Assembly (NCBI RefSeq): GCF_004355185.1
Contig: NZ_CP037922.1
Coordinates: 2,294,001 to 2,358,000 of the forward strand
Source: Hymenobacter radiodurans
GTDB lineage: Bacteria; Bacteroidota; Bacteroidia; Cytophagales; Hymenobacteraceae
DNA: 64,000 nucleotides
Reading direction: 5' to 3'
Part shown: positions 27,427 to 37,410 of the stretch, piece after piece
How positions within the stretch are numbered: position 1 is the first letter of the stretch
Layout of the letters: each line of letters begins with the position of its first letter
Notes under the pieces: model-generated
What the model was told of the DNA's origin: nothing
The model's input: the letters and a program-made list of their open reading frames with translations, nothing else
The model's database searches: none
Program-made: the position numbers and the translations under genes

Positions 27427-27440
27427 CGCAGGTTTCCTCG

Positions 27441-28670
27441 CTATGCCAGCTGCTTTGCAATGGCATTGGCTGCCCAAGCGCCCGTGCTAAAGCAGCCTTG
27501 CAGCAAATAGCCGCCCGTGGGCGCTTCCCAATCTAGCATCTCGCCAGCCACAAAGGTGCCGGGCCGCCGATGCAGCATCAGGTTTTCATCTAGCTCTTCC
27601 CACGCAACGCCGCCCGCGGTGCTAATGGCCTCATCCAACGGCCGCAGACCACTCACGGGCAAGGGTAACTCCTGAAGCAACTGGGCCAGACTTTCGGGTG
27701 AACTGGTAAGGGTTCCGGGTGATGCTACTTCGCGCAAAAGAGTTGGAATGGGTGGCCCTAAGCTTAAGGTCTGCTGCAAAAAAGCCCCCCATGATTTGCT
27801 GCCGCGCGGTTTGCTGAGTTTTTGTAGGAGCTGGTCATGCGTCAGGTCTGGCTTGAGGTTAAGCCACAGCATTGCCGGCTGTTCGCGGCTGAGCGCCGCG
27901 CGTAAGGCCGGCGTGAGGGCGTACACTGGCGTGCCTTCTACGCCGTACTCGGTTAGCATTAGCTCGCCGCGCATGGTTTGGCCTTCGCAGGTCAGGGCAA
28001 TGTTTTTGAGCGGAGTGCGGCTCACCTTTTCCTTAAAAAAAGCCCCCCAGGCTATTTCTGCGCCGCAGTTGGAGGGAGCGAATGGAGTGCAGCGCACTCC
28101 TATTTCTGAAAAGGCCGCCGTCCAGCCGCCGTCGGAGCCGGTTTTGGCCCAGCTTGCTCCACCTAGTGCCAGCACCACCGCTGGGGGGCAAATTTCGAAT
28201 ACTTCGTTGGTCTGCTCATTGCGCAGGAGCAGGCCGTTGGGTGAGTCTGGCACGAAGCCCAGCCAGCGGTGCCGCGTTTTGATAACTACGCCTAATGCTG
28301 CCAGCCGCGTCAGCCAGGCACGGAGTAGTTGGGCGGGTTTGTAGTCAGCCGTGGGAAATATGCGGCCGCTGCTGCCCACAAAGGTTGCTACGCCCAAATC
28401 GCCAGCCCAGGCGCGCAGCTGTTTGGGGCCAAAGTGGGTGAGAAAGGTAGCAAATAGCTCGTAGTGAGCGCCATACCGCTTGCCAAAGGTGGGCAGCGGC
28501 TCGCTGTGCGTCAGGTTGAAGCCGCCGTGTCCGGCTACCAAAAACTTGCGCCCCACGGTAGCTTGCGCGTCATACACCGTTACGCGGTGGCCATCCTCTG
28601 CCAAATGCTGAGCGGCCAGCAAGCCCGCCGGGCCGCCCCCGATGATGGCGATGCTGGGATGATCAGACAT
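27441..28670 (-). CDS. HI0933/BaiN-like flavoprotein (TIGR03862 type)
   Basis: A 409-residue NAD(P)/FAD-dependent oxidoreductase. The N-terminal FAD-binding dinucleotide fold is IAIIGGGPAGLLAAQHLAEDG (residues about 6-26), followed by the HI0933 hallmark GRKFLVAGHGGFNLTHSE and, near the C-terminus, GGVAWEELDENLM and a final GYLLQGCFSTGAWA. The subgroup (flavo_PP4765-like) has no settled reaction. I start at the ATG ending at 28670 (MSDHPS), just before the dinucleotide fold. Three in-frame GGGGGGC-type tracts lie in this gene. Confidence 0.9.
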   Translation of the reverse strand: MSDHPSIAIIGGGPAGLLAAQHLAEDGHRVTVYDAQATVGRKFLVAGHGGFNLTHSEPLPTFGKRYGAHYELFATFLTHFGPKQLRAWAGDLGVATFVGSSGRIFPTADYKPAQLLRAWLTRLAALGVVIKTRHRWLGFVPDSPNGLLLRNEQTNEVFEICPPAVVLALGGASWAKTGSDGGWTAAFSEIGVRCTPFAPSNCGAEIAWGAFFKEKVSRTPLKNIALTCEGQTMRGELMLTEYGVEGTPVYALTPALRAALSREQPAMLWLNLKPDLTHDQLLQKLSKPRGSKSWGAFLQQTLSLGPPIPTLLREVASPGTLTSSPESLAQLLQELPLPVSGLRPLDEAISTAGGVAWEELDENLMLHRRPGTFVAGEMLDWEAPTGGYLLQGCFSTGAWAANAIAKQLA

Positions 28671-28871
28671 AAAAGCAAAGTAGAAAGTAGCAGCCGGCAA
28701 GATACGACCTTGTGCCACGCCATTCGTGCCTTCGCTCCGCCCATTTGCTGTCCAATCTGGCTCTGTGTCTCTTGCAAGAGACACTTAACTCGCTATCTTA
28801 CCCGCTTTCGGACTCATTCAAATCCCAACATCAACGTATAGGAGAGAGTCCTGTTCACTCATTTCCACCGC

Positions 28872-30059
28872 ATGGGTCCATATACTATCCTCATTGGCTT
28901 AAGTTTGGCCGTCGTCTTATCTTACCTCTTCGACCTAGCGGCAAGGGCCACCAAAGTGCCGTCGGTGCTGATGCTGCTGTTTACTGGTATTGCGCTGAAG
29001 CAGGCTGCCGACTATGGCGATGTTGGTGTTCTAATTCCGAAAGTTGTACTAGAGATCTTCGGTATTATTGGGTTAATACTCATTGTGTTGGAAGGCGCCC
29101 TCGATTTAAAGATTAATCGCGAAAAGGCCCCCCTAATTCGACGTTCCTTCGCTGCGGCCGCGCTTATCCTTGTAGTACAAGCCCTTATTATTGCCGAGTT
29201 GCTTCAGCTTTATTTGGGTGTCTCATTCCAGACCTGTTTAATAAATGCGGTGCCGCTGGCCGTGATCAGCTCAGCCATCGCTATCCCGAGCGTATCTAGT
29301 TTAGGCGGAGAGAAACAAGAGTTTATTGTCTACGAAAGCACTTTTTCAGATATTCTGGGCATCATGCTCTTCAATTTTGCCTTGCAGGATAACTTCGCGC
29401 AGGGTATATCCATTGTCACGTTTCTGCGGGATGTCATAGCCGTTTCGATAGTGGCTGTAATTAGCACGGCCATACTGGCATTTATGCTTGACCGCATCCG
29501 CCTGCACATTAAGTTCTTCCTGATTTTCGCCTTTCTGGTCCTGATCTATAGCCTTGCCAAAAAGCTGCATCTGTCGTCCCTGCTGCTGGTACTCGCCTTC
29601 GGGCTAGCAGTAAATAACGCCGAACTCTTTCTCAAAGGCCCTCTCAAGCGCCTGCTGCACCCTGAGCGCCTTACCGAAGAGCTGCATCAATTCAAAAGCA
29701 TTACGGCCGAGTCGGCTTTCCTGATTCGTACTTTCTTTTTCCTACTGTTTGGCTACTCGATTAGCCTCACTAATCTTATCAGCGTCACGCTGTTGTGGCA
29801 GGGGCTGCTGATAGTAGGGGTGCTCACACTGATCCGCTTTTTCTACCTACGCTACATCGCCAAATCAGACCTGATACCCGAGCTGTTCATTGCTCCCAAA
29901 GGCTTGATTTCCATTCTGTTATTCTACAGCATTCCCGAGGCTCATCTTATTGGACAAGTCAGCGAAAACATGCTGTTTGTTGTGATTCTCCTGACAGGGT
30001 TGCTCATGATGGTTGGCTTGCTGCTGGCGCGTAAAGAGCCGGAACTAGGCGAGTACTGA
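28872..30059 (+). CDS. Cation:proton antiporter (NhaP/CPA type)
   Basis: A 395-residue polytopic membrane protein with about 11-12 predicted helices and the antiporter's conserved acidic sites, for example LEGALDLK in an early helix and a paired FxESxxSDILG segment (YESTFSDILG). It exchanges Na+ or K+ for H+. It heads a run of ion-handling genes (DUF2254, ClC, MscS follow on the opposite strand), which suggests a local grouping for osmotic or pH homeostasis. No regulatory TrkA/RCK domain is attached. Ion specificity is unknown. Confidence 0.88.
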   Translation: MGPYTILIGLSLAVVLSYLFDLAARATKVPSVLMLLFTGIALKQAADYGDVGVLIPKVVLEIFGIIGLILIVLEGALDLKINREKAPLIRRSFAAAALILVVQALIIAELLQLYLGVSFQTCLINAVPLAVISSAIAIPSVSSLGGEKQEFIVYESTFSDILGIMLFNFALQDNFAQGISIVTFLRDVIAVSIVAVISTAILAFMLDRIRLHIKFFLIFAFLVLIYSLAKKLHLSSLLLVLAFGLAVNNAELFLKGPLKRLLHPERLTEELHQFKSITAESAFLIRTFFFLLFGYSISLTNLISVTLLWQGLLIVGVLTLIRFFYLRYIAKSDLIPELFIAPKGLISILLFYSIPEAHLIGQVSENMLFVVILLTGLLMMVGLLLARKEPELGEY

Positions 30060-30133
30060 TACACTAGTTGCGACTCAACTGGTTGCAATCATTAGAGTTG
30101 AGTGCGCTCTATGCTCTTAAAAACTCAGGTTGG

Positions 30134-31459
30134 TTAGTCCTTGTCCAGCCGCCAAAGGTCGGCTAAGCGGTCCCGTACTTGGCTGCGCTCGTACTCCGTT
30201 TGCAGCGTGCGTGTGGCTGCCTCCCCAATCAACGCACCTTGCTGGCGCAATACTTTGTTTCGCTCAGGAGCCTGAGTACGTTGCTTGATGGTAGCCAATG
30301 CAGTGAGCAGGTGCAAGTATATGGCCACATTACCGTCGGCACAGACCCTTATCTGGTCAAATGCGGTGGTTACAAACTGCTCGAAGGAGGAACGTATAGC
30401 TATTACGCGCACACGGTCCATGTCTGTTCGAAGCGAGCTGGCTAAACTTCGGTCGGCCAGTTGAGCCAGCAAGGCACCAAGGTAGTCGACACTAATGATG
30501 GCAGTAGTTGTGTCATTAATACCCGGCGAGAGAGCTTTTAGAGCAATATCCACTATTTGCCGCAGCCCAAAGCCAACATCTTGTTTGATGGTTCGCTGGC
30601 TACCTATTCCAAAAGCAGCATTAACCCGAGCAGATAGCTTTGCGTTGAGGGTCAGCGTCTTTTTCTGAGAGCTCGCAACTGATACCAAGGCCGATCCACG
30701 GGCTACGAAGCCACCGATGCCGTGCTCCATTCGTACCACGCCATCTAGGTCACAGGCTACCTCCATGAGAGTGTTTTCATCCACACTCTGCACGTAGCCA
30801 TTGGTGCGCGAAGGCACTCCCAACCATATCATTTGACCGGCTTGCCGAAGTAAATCGTGTTTCTCATCGGGGCCTGCCTCTTGCCCCAACTGGTCAGCAA
30901 ATAGACGCTTGATGGCGGCTTCGGTTTCCTCAGTAGCGTTGCGCACAATGTTGGATGCCTGAATAGAGGAAGCTATGTGATGAATAAAGAAGATTAATAC
31001 ACCAATACTAACCAAGGCTAGTACCAATCCCATCAGTACCGCCAGGGAAGGAATAAAGCTGCCTTCGTCGCCACCCCGGATAGTGCGCAGCACAATGAGG
31101 CAGTACACGAAAATGCTGACAAAGAAGCCCAGTACCATCTGATTGGCCCGGTCGCTCATGAAGTTGCGCAGTACCCGCGGGGTGTATTGGCTGGATACCT
31201 GCGCCAGTGTGCTCAGCGTAAGCGAGAAAATCAGACCAGCCACCGTAATCATGGAGCCGGCAATGGCCGTGAGCACACCGCGCGCGCCGTCGGAGCCCGC
31301 CCCAAACAGCAACGGGTATTCCTCCAGCCAGTCGTGCTCAATGCGTAAATCGATGAACACCAAAGCAAAAGCCAGCAAAATGGCCCCCGCGACCATCAGG
31401 GTTGGAATAAACCATAAGCTGGCATCCAGATTCAGCCAAAGCGCGCGGAGTCGGTTCAT
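30134..31459 (-). CDS. DUF2254 membrane protein
   Basis: A 441-residue member of DUF2254. The N-terminus has four predicted helices (about 15-40, 60-85, 105-130, 140-170) with the family signature AGSMITVAGLIFSLTLSTLA and SSQYTPRVLRNF; a large cytosolic domain follows with KQDVGFGLRQIVDIALKALS and PGINDTTTA. Function is unknown; it is often near ion channels. Here it lies between the cation antiporter and the ClC gene on the same strand as the latter. Confidence 0.9.
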   Translation of the reverse strand: MNRLRALWLNLDASLWFIPTLMVAGAILLAFALVFIDLRIEHDWLEEYPLLFGAGSDGARGVLTAIAGSMITVAGLIFSLTLSTLAQVSSQYTPRVLRNFMSDRANQMVLGFFVSIFVYCLIVLRTIRGGDEGSFIPSLAVLMGLVLALVSIGVLIFFIHHIASSIQASNIVRNATEETEAAIKRLFADQLGQEAGPDEKHDLLRQAGQMIWLGVPSRTNGYVQSVDENTLMEVACDLDGVVRMEHGIGGFVARGSALVSVASSQKKTLTLNAKLSARVNAAFGIGSQRTIKQDVGFGLRQIVDIALKALSPGINDTTTAIISVDYLGALLAQLADRSLASSLRTDMDRVRVIAIRSSFEQFVTTAFDQIRVCADGNVAIYLHLLTALATIKQRTQAPERNKVLRQQGALIGEAATRTLQTEYERSQVRDRLADLWRLDKD

Positions 31460-31520
31460 ACCATGGTAGGTACTGCCGAGTATAGGCTAGGGTTGTTGCT
31501 TACTACTAAGTTGAAGGCTG

Positions 31521-33299
<1,779 letters not shown>

Positions 33300-33400
33300 G
33301 ATAAACGACAACTACAAGCAGCGCTCAACCCGCAAGAAACCGGCCACTAATACAAGGTACACGCAATATCAGGAATAAGCAGCCTCAAGCGGACTACAGG

Positions 33401-34225
33401 TTAATTAGCACCCGAAACGGCGTATCCATCAGCTACCAGCATGGCTTTGCTGCCCTTTAGCAGCGCGCTTTTCAGCTCCAGCGTGCCGCGGCGGTACTCC
33501 TCGGAATAAGCCCAGAGAAATACACGCAGGTCGGCGGAGGTACTGGTCATTTTCTCCACAATGATGTAGGGAGAGTGAGGGTCCTTCGTTTCAACACCTT
33601 TGTGGCTGCTCACGTACTGAAGCAGTTTCTCTTCAATCTGATCAGAGGACGTTTCGGTGCCCATATCGACGCTGATCAGGAAGTCTTGCCGAATGAAGCC
33701 GTCGCGGGTGTAGTTGGTAAGGGGCTCGCGTAGCACAAGGGCATTGGGCAGAAAGATGTGCTTGCCATCGAAGGTCTTAATGAGAGTAGTGCGCAGATTC
33801 AGCGCTTCTACCTCGCCCATCAGGTCCTTTACCTGCACCGTATCGTGAATACGAAACGGACGGTTGAAGGCCAGTACTACGCCGGCCAGAAAGTTCTCGG
33901 CAATGTCTTTCAGGGCAAAACCCACGATGAAAGCCGACAGCCCGGCCCCAGCCAGCAGCCCACTGGCCACCCCCGACAGCCCCAGTACGTGCATGGCCAG
34001 CAGAACCCCCGTTAGCAGGAGAGCCCAGCGAGTGAAGTTGGTCAGAAAATCGGCCAGGAGCGCGTCGTGGGAGCGTTTTCGGAGTCTGGTTCCAAGTAGT
34101 TGGCTTACGTGGTTGGCAATGGCCACCCCAATGGCTAGCACGATCAGGGCAATAAGGAACTTAGGAAGTAGGTGCAAAAATTGGTGCCAATAGTCGCGCA
34201 GCACCCCATTCAATTCGTCGAGCAT
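33401..34225 (-). CDS. MscS-family mechanosensitive channel
   Basis: A 274-residue small-conductance mechanosensitive channel. Three predicted helices (about 14-35, 55-75, 82-110); the pore helix reads SGVASGLLAGAGLSAFIVGFAL with the Gly/Ala repeats of MscS TM3. The beta domain follows with DIAENFLAGVVL, FLPNALV and a final alpha/beta domain. It opens under membrane tension to release solutes in hypo-osmotic shock. The ATG ending at 34225 (MLDELNG) is chosen; the upstream in-frame codons read through a GCCCCCC tract and are unlike the family. It lies 102 bp upstream of the ClC gene. Confidence 0.93.
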   Translation of the reverse strand: MLDELNGVLRDYWHQFLHLLPKFLIALIVLAIGVAIANHVSQLLGTRLRKRSHDALLADFLTNFTRWALLLTGVLLAMHVLGLSGVASGLLAGAGLSAFIVGFALKDIAENFLAGVVLAFNRPFRIHDTVQVKDLMGEVEALNLRTTLIKTFDGKHIFLPNALVLREPLTNYTRDGFIRQDFLISVDMGTETSSDQIEEKLLQYVSSHKGVETKDPHSPYIIVEKMTSTSADLRVFLWAYSEEYRRGTLELKSALLKGSKAMLVADGYAVSGAN

Positions 34226-34248
34226 AGGGGAGAGTAAAAAACAAAATT

Positions 34249-34279
34249 TGCCCCCCAACTGGCGCTGGGGGGCATTTTT
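34249..34279. terminator. Hairpin terminator formed by two GCCCCCC motif copies
   Basis: TGCCCCCCA (34249-34257) and TGGGGGGCA (34266-34274) pair perfectly around an 8-nt loop. Both sides have A/T tracts (TTTTTA on the + strand; AATTTTGTTTTTT on the minus strand), so it can end the DUF5694 transcript on the minus strand. Confidence 0.7.
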
Positions 34280-34394
34280 AGAAGACCGAACAACTCTCTG
34301 TACGGGAAGCGCTGGCCAGAAGGTTAGGATTTGCCCCCCGCCAGCTTATCTCACCCGCTGCAATGACGGCCCAAAACTGCGCAGCCTTGCTGAT

Positions 34395-35351
34395 TTAGGA
34401 AGCAGGAGTGGTGGCTGCTTTTTTAGGCTTGAGGTATTTCGTCGCCTTTGTTTTTAGATAGGTGGAGGCGGGCACCACATGATAATTCGGGTTGACCGCA
34501 AACAGCTCCTGCTGCACACCCACGTGGTTTTGGCCTAAAATCACCATTACGCGCTTGGCCTGCGTTTTCTGCTGGGCCCGCAGAATATTGGAGTAGATTT
34601 TCAGGTTACGGTTGTAGAACAAGCTGATGTAGTGGGCGCCGATGTAGGCCGTATCCACTTTGCCTAAGTCATTGGTATTGGTGCCGGTAGCAGAAAACCC
34701 GCCATTGGTTACCATCGCCGGGTTGTTGAACACCACGCGGTGACTCATTGCTACCAAATCGGGGTGGTTGGCCAGGGCGATGTAATCATAAACCGAGAGG
34801 CTGTCGTGCTGGGCCAGGCGATGCAGGGGGCGCGAAGTGACCTGCATTTCCTTCAGCCCTTTGTTGAAGTAGTCGATGTTGTCGCCAGAGTTTAGCAGCG
34901 ATTGGGAGGTGGAGGCGTAGTAGTCGATGCAGGAAGGGCTGGGGAGGTTCAGTTGCTTGGCCATCACAAAGCCTACCTGATAACGTTCGCTTCGGCCGGT
35001 GCCTTCGGGCAGCGTCGAGAAATCAAGCTTTCCATCGCGGTACAGGGCATACAAGCTATCTATACGGCCTTGTTCCGAAGGCTCGGCTTCAATCATAATA
35101 GCGTCAGGCCGGAACTTGAGTAAATGCTCCCGCAACTTTGCTACTTCTGCTTGCTTCTTGGGGTTGAGCACATCCGACTGCGGCTCCTTATTGTAAATTC
35201 CCGCTAAATGAACAAAGCCGACTACCATAATTTCCGTCCCGTCTTTCTTGCTGTCCTGAGCCTGAACTTGAGCAGATAGAAGTGGTAGAACGAAGCTGAG
35301 TAATCCCATTAATTTGTGAGAAAAGCGGCTTTGCAGTGGATATAGTAACAT
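34395..35351 (-). CDS. DUF5694 exported protein
   Basis: A 318-residue protein with an N-terminal signal region (hydrophobic about 15-30, then AQAQ cleavage-like site). The first strand MVVGFVHLAG, the acidic pair IMIEAEPSEQ, and the late ILGQNHVG motif match DUF5694, a TraB/EreA-like fold with His and Glu residues in hydrolase-like positions. Function is unknown. The end is Lys/Thr-rich. Monocistronic; a G6-motif hairpin lies 120 bp past the stop. Confidence 0.82.
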   Translation of the reverse strand: MLLYPLQSRFSHKLMGLLSFVLPLLSAQVQAQDSKKDGTEIMVVGFVHLAGIYNKEPQSDVLNPKKQAEVAKLREHLLKFRPDAIMIEAEPSEQGRIDSLYALYRDGKLDFSTLPEGTGRSERYQVGFVMAKQLNLPSPSCIDYYASTSQSLLNSGDNIDYFNKGLKEMQVTSRPLHRLAQHDSLSVYDYIALANHPDLVAMSHRVVFNNPAMVTNGGFSATGTNTNDLGKVDTAYIGAHYISLFYNRNLKIYSNILRAQQKTQAKRVMVILGQNHVGVQQELFAVNPNYHVVPASTYLKTKATKYLKPKKAATTPAS

Positions 35352-35492
35352 GAGATAGAAGGGTGGTTAAGGTTCGCTACAAATAAAGTATACAGTACCT
35401 TGTAAAGCAAGCTACCGATTTAATAAATATTGTAAACTATATGTACTGAATGGTTTGCTGAAACAACATCACTCGATCAAACAGAAGTAAAG

Positions 35493-35870
35493 CTAGATAG
35501 ATAAGGCTGGCTTATTAAGCCAATATCGGAAAGCAACAGTCCCGACGGCATACGCCAGCACATCAACTATGTCGGCGACAGCGGTGGCAGAAAAGTAAGG
35601 CAGCCCACCTTCAAACCAGACTGACACTTAAAGCCAGGCAGCCAGCAGCCACAAATCAGGGAAAACAAAGGTTAAGGAGCGAGCCACCAGCCGGCGTTGG
35701 GCGGCCAGTGCAAGGCTGAGTATAACAGGCATACAGGCCACATCACTCAGATAGGAGGTAAGCAGCAGCGGCAGCGGCCAGTGTAGAAGGTAGCGGTTCA
35801 GTTGGTAGGCGGCATACACTAACACTGCGCCCACAAACAGCGGGTGACGAAACTCAGGCCACACCTTCAT
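35493..35870 (-). pseudogene. Small VanZ-like/magnesium-citrate-transporter-like membrane protein with in-frame stop
   Basis: The start at 35870 (MKVWPEFRHPLFVGA) gives 80 residues with three hydrophobic segments and stops at TAA (35628-35630). The same frame continues for 44 residues in the same style (VSVWFEGGLPYFSATAVAD, then IVDVLAYAVGTVAFRYW) to a TAG at 35493. The tail is what family members need: an acidic FE, then a DxxDVLAYAxG membrane segment. So this looks like one gene of about 125 residues with a premature stop. It follows the small zinc-ribbon gene by 1 bp. No homopolymer is at the stop, unlike the frameshifts elsewhere. Confidence 0.6.
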
Positions 35871-35871
35871 T

Positions 35872-36177
35872 TTAGCCAGCGGCCAGTGTCACCAGCCAAA
35901 TGATAAACGAAAGGATGGCGGCAAACGCGAACTGTCCGCCCCGAACGATGGTCTTGAAAAAGCGCACGGCCGCATTGTCGTCGGGCTTTATCTCTATCAG
36001 GAACATGGGGGGCATTTTCTGCTGTTCCAGTTTCTCGCGCTCCAGCGCGCTCTGTTGCGCCCGCGGATCGAGTAACTCGCCACAGTGCTCACAACGGTCA
36101 TCGACCCTATGTTGCCACATAGACCACTGCTGGCAGTGCGGACATTTTTTGGAGGCAAGTAGAGGTGAGTCTGCCAT
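35872..36177 (-). CDS. Zinc-ribbon membrane protein, hypothetical
   Basis: A 101-residue protein with an N-terminal rubredoxin-like zinc ribbon (CPHCQQW and CEHCGEL, about 12-36), a charged helix, and one C-terminal membrane helix (about 80-99). The order suggests a cytosolic zinc ribbon tethered to the inner membrane. I do not know a function. It ends 1 bp before the next gene, so they are probably cotranscribed. Confidence 0.72.
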   Translation of the reverse strand: MADSPLLASKKCPHCQQWSMWQHRVDDRCEHCGELLDPRAQQSALEREKLEQQKMPPMFLIEIKPDDNAAVRFFKTIVRGGQFAFAAILSFIIWLVTLAAG

Positions 36178-36326
36178 CTGTACAAGTTAGAAAAACCAAT
36201 CATCAGTACTAGTGAGTTACTGTTGATTTGGCGGTACGTGTAAGCAAATGCGGCCGGTGGCTATGCTAGTAAATGCTATGCTTCACTAGTGTAGCCGCCG
36301 GCCGCCCTCAGGTTATTCTTCCGCGG

Positions 36327-36761
36327 CTACAGCTCCATAATATCCTCGTTCCACAGCGTGGGCTCCGCCTCGATAAACTCCTGCATCATCTGCACGCACT
36401 CGTCCAGATCCACGATTTCGACCTCTACGCCGTGCGACTCCAGAAACTCCTTCGACTCGCCAAACGTGCGCGACTCGCCCACCACTACTTTCGGGATTTT
36501 GAACTGCACGATGGTGCCCGCGCACATAAAGCAGGGCATAAGCGTAGTGTAGAGCACGGTGTCGCGGTAGGTGCGCTGGCGGCCGGCGTTGTAGAGGCAG
36601 TCCATCTCGCCGTGCTTGATGGGGTTGTTTTCCTGCACTCGCTTATTGCGCCCGCGGGCCACAATTTGCCCCCCACGCACCAGCACTGAGCCAATGGGAA
36701 TACCACCTTCCTGGCGGCCTTGTCGCGCCTCGTCGATGGCAGCTTGCATGAATTCGTCCAT
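36327..36761 (-). CDS. Cytosine deaminase-like enzyme (Fcy1-type CDA fold)
   Basis: A 144-residue zinc deaminase. HGEMD (His 50, catalytic Glu 52) and PCFMC (Cys 76, Cys 79) form the zinc site. Overall it aligns with yeast cytosine deaminase rather than TadA: GGIPIGSVLV near 19-28, DTVLYTTLMPC near 67-76, KIPKVVVGESRTF, and a C-terminal MMQEFIEAEPTLWNEDI. Cytosine (or a related base) is therefore a plausible substrate, though bacterial nucleoside deaminases vary. A TACCTTTG promoter box lies 33 bp upstream of the start. Monocistronic. Confidence 0.85.
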   Translation of the reverse strand: MDEFMQAAIDEARQGRQEGGIPIGSVLVRGGQIVARGRNKRVQENNPIKHGEMDCLYNAGRQRTYRDTVLYTTLMPCFMCAGTIVQFKIPKVVVGESRTFGESKEFLESHGVEVEIVDLDECVQMMQEFIEAEPTLWNEDIMEL

Positions 36762-36793
36762 AAGTTTGAGGTGGTAGGTTGAAAGTAAAGCTG

Positions 36794-36801
36794 CAAAGGT
36801 A
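36794..36801 (-). promoter_or_regulatory. Putative promoter -7 box (TACCTTTG) for the deaminase
   Basis: An exact TAnnTTTG match in the divergent gap, facing the deaminase start 32 bp away. No clear -33 element. Confidence 0.45.
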
Positions 36802-36829
36802 TTTTTACCCGCTTATAAAGCAGAAAATA

Positions 36830-37360
36830 ATGGTAGACGAATTTCAATTAGAGCTTCTAACTATTGGCTGGCTGCCAGATCTACCCGAAGACGGCGACTT
36901 ATGTGCTCATGGTCATGTGCTCGTCCGAATCGGTAATTCCATTCTCTCCGATGCTGCCTCGGACGAGTGGACGGTAAGCGCCGGAGCTTTATATCTGCTG
37001 CGAACTTTAACTCAGAATCATTCATCGGAGGCCCCGATCTGTGACCAATTGCTACCGTGCTGCGGCTTCACAATGTGGCCACACCCAACTAGCGACGATG
37101 TATTGATTTTTGGATGTACGAATGGAATAGACTGGAATGTGCAGCATGAGCCCGACGCTGTTCGCCTGACTGCCGCTGATGGGGCTACGGTATTACTCTC
37201 CGATAAACAATACCAAGCAAAGGTTCTGGCATTCGTTGACGCCGTAGAGCACTTTTATCAACGCAGCCAACCAAAGAGTATTCCGGCTGATCCTCATGAC
37301 GCAGAAGGATATGCGCTTTTTTGGCGTGAATGGCATCGGCGCCGGGCAGCTTTTGCTTGA
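36830..37360 (+). CDS. Hypothetical soluble protein
   Basis: A 176-residue acidic protein from the ATG at 36830 (MVDEFQLELL). It has four Cys clustered at about 25 and 68-78 (ICDQLLPCCGF), no signal and no membrane helix, and ends in a basic helix (FWREWHRRRAAFA). The overall look is that of small orphan proteins sometimes acting as toxin immunity partners, but nothing specific supports that. I do not recognise the family. It is somewhat more AT-rich than flanking genes and has no toxin gene next to it. Confidence 0.65.
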   Translation: MVDEFQLELLTIGWLPDLPEDGDLCAHGHVLVRIGNSILSDAASDEWTVSAGALYLLRTLTQNHSSEAPICDQLLPCCGFTMWPHPTSDDVLIFGCTNGIDWNVQHEPDAVRLTAADGATVLLSDKQYQAKVLAFVDAVEHFYQRSQPKSIPADPHDAEGYALFWREWHRRRAAFA

Positions 37361-37410
37361 GCGGCATTATTAATATACATCTGTTTCTACTGTATTCAAC
37401 AGTACTTTCC

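Noticed and set aside
30073..30103. 8-bp inverted repeat between the antiporter and DUF2254 genes
   Set aside because: Short arms, 15-nt spacer and no T-tract; too weak to call a terminator.
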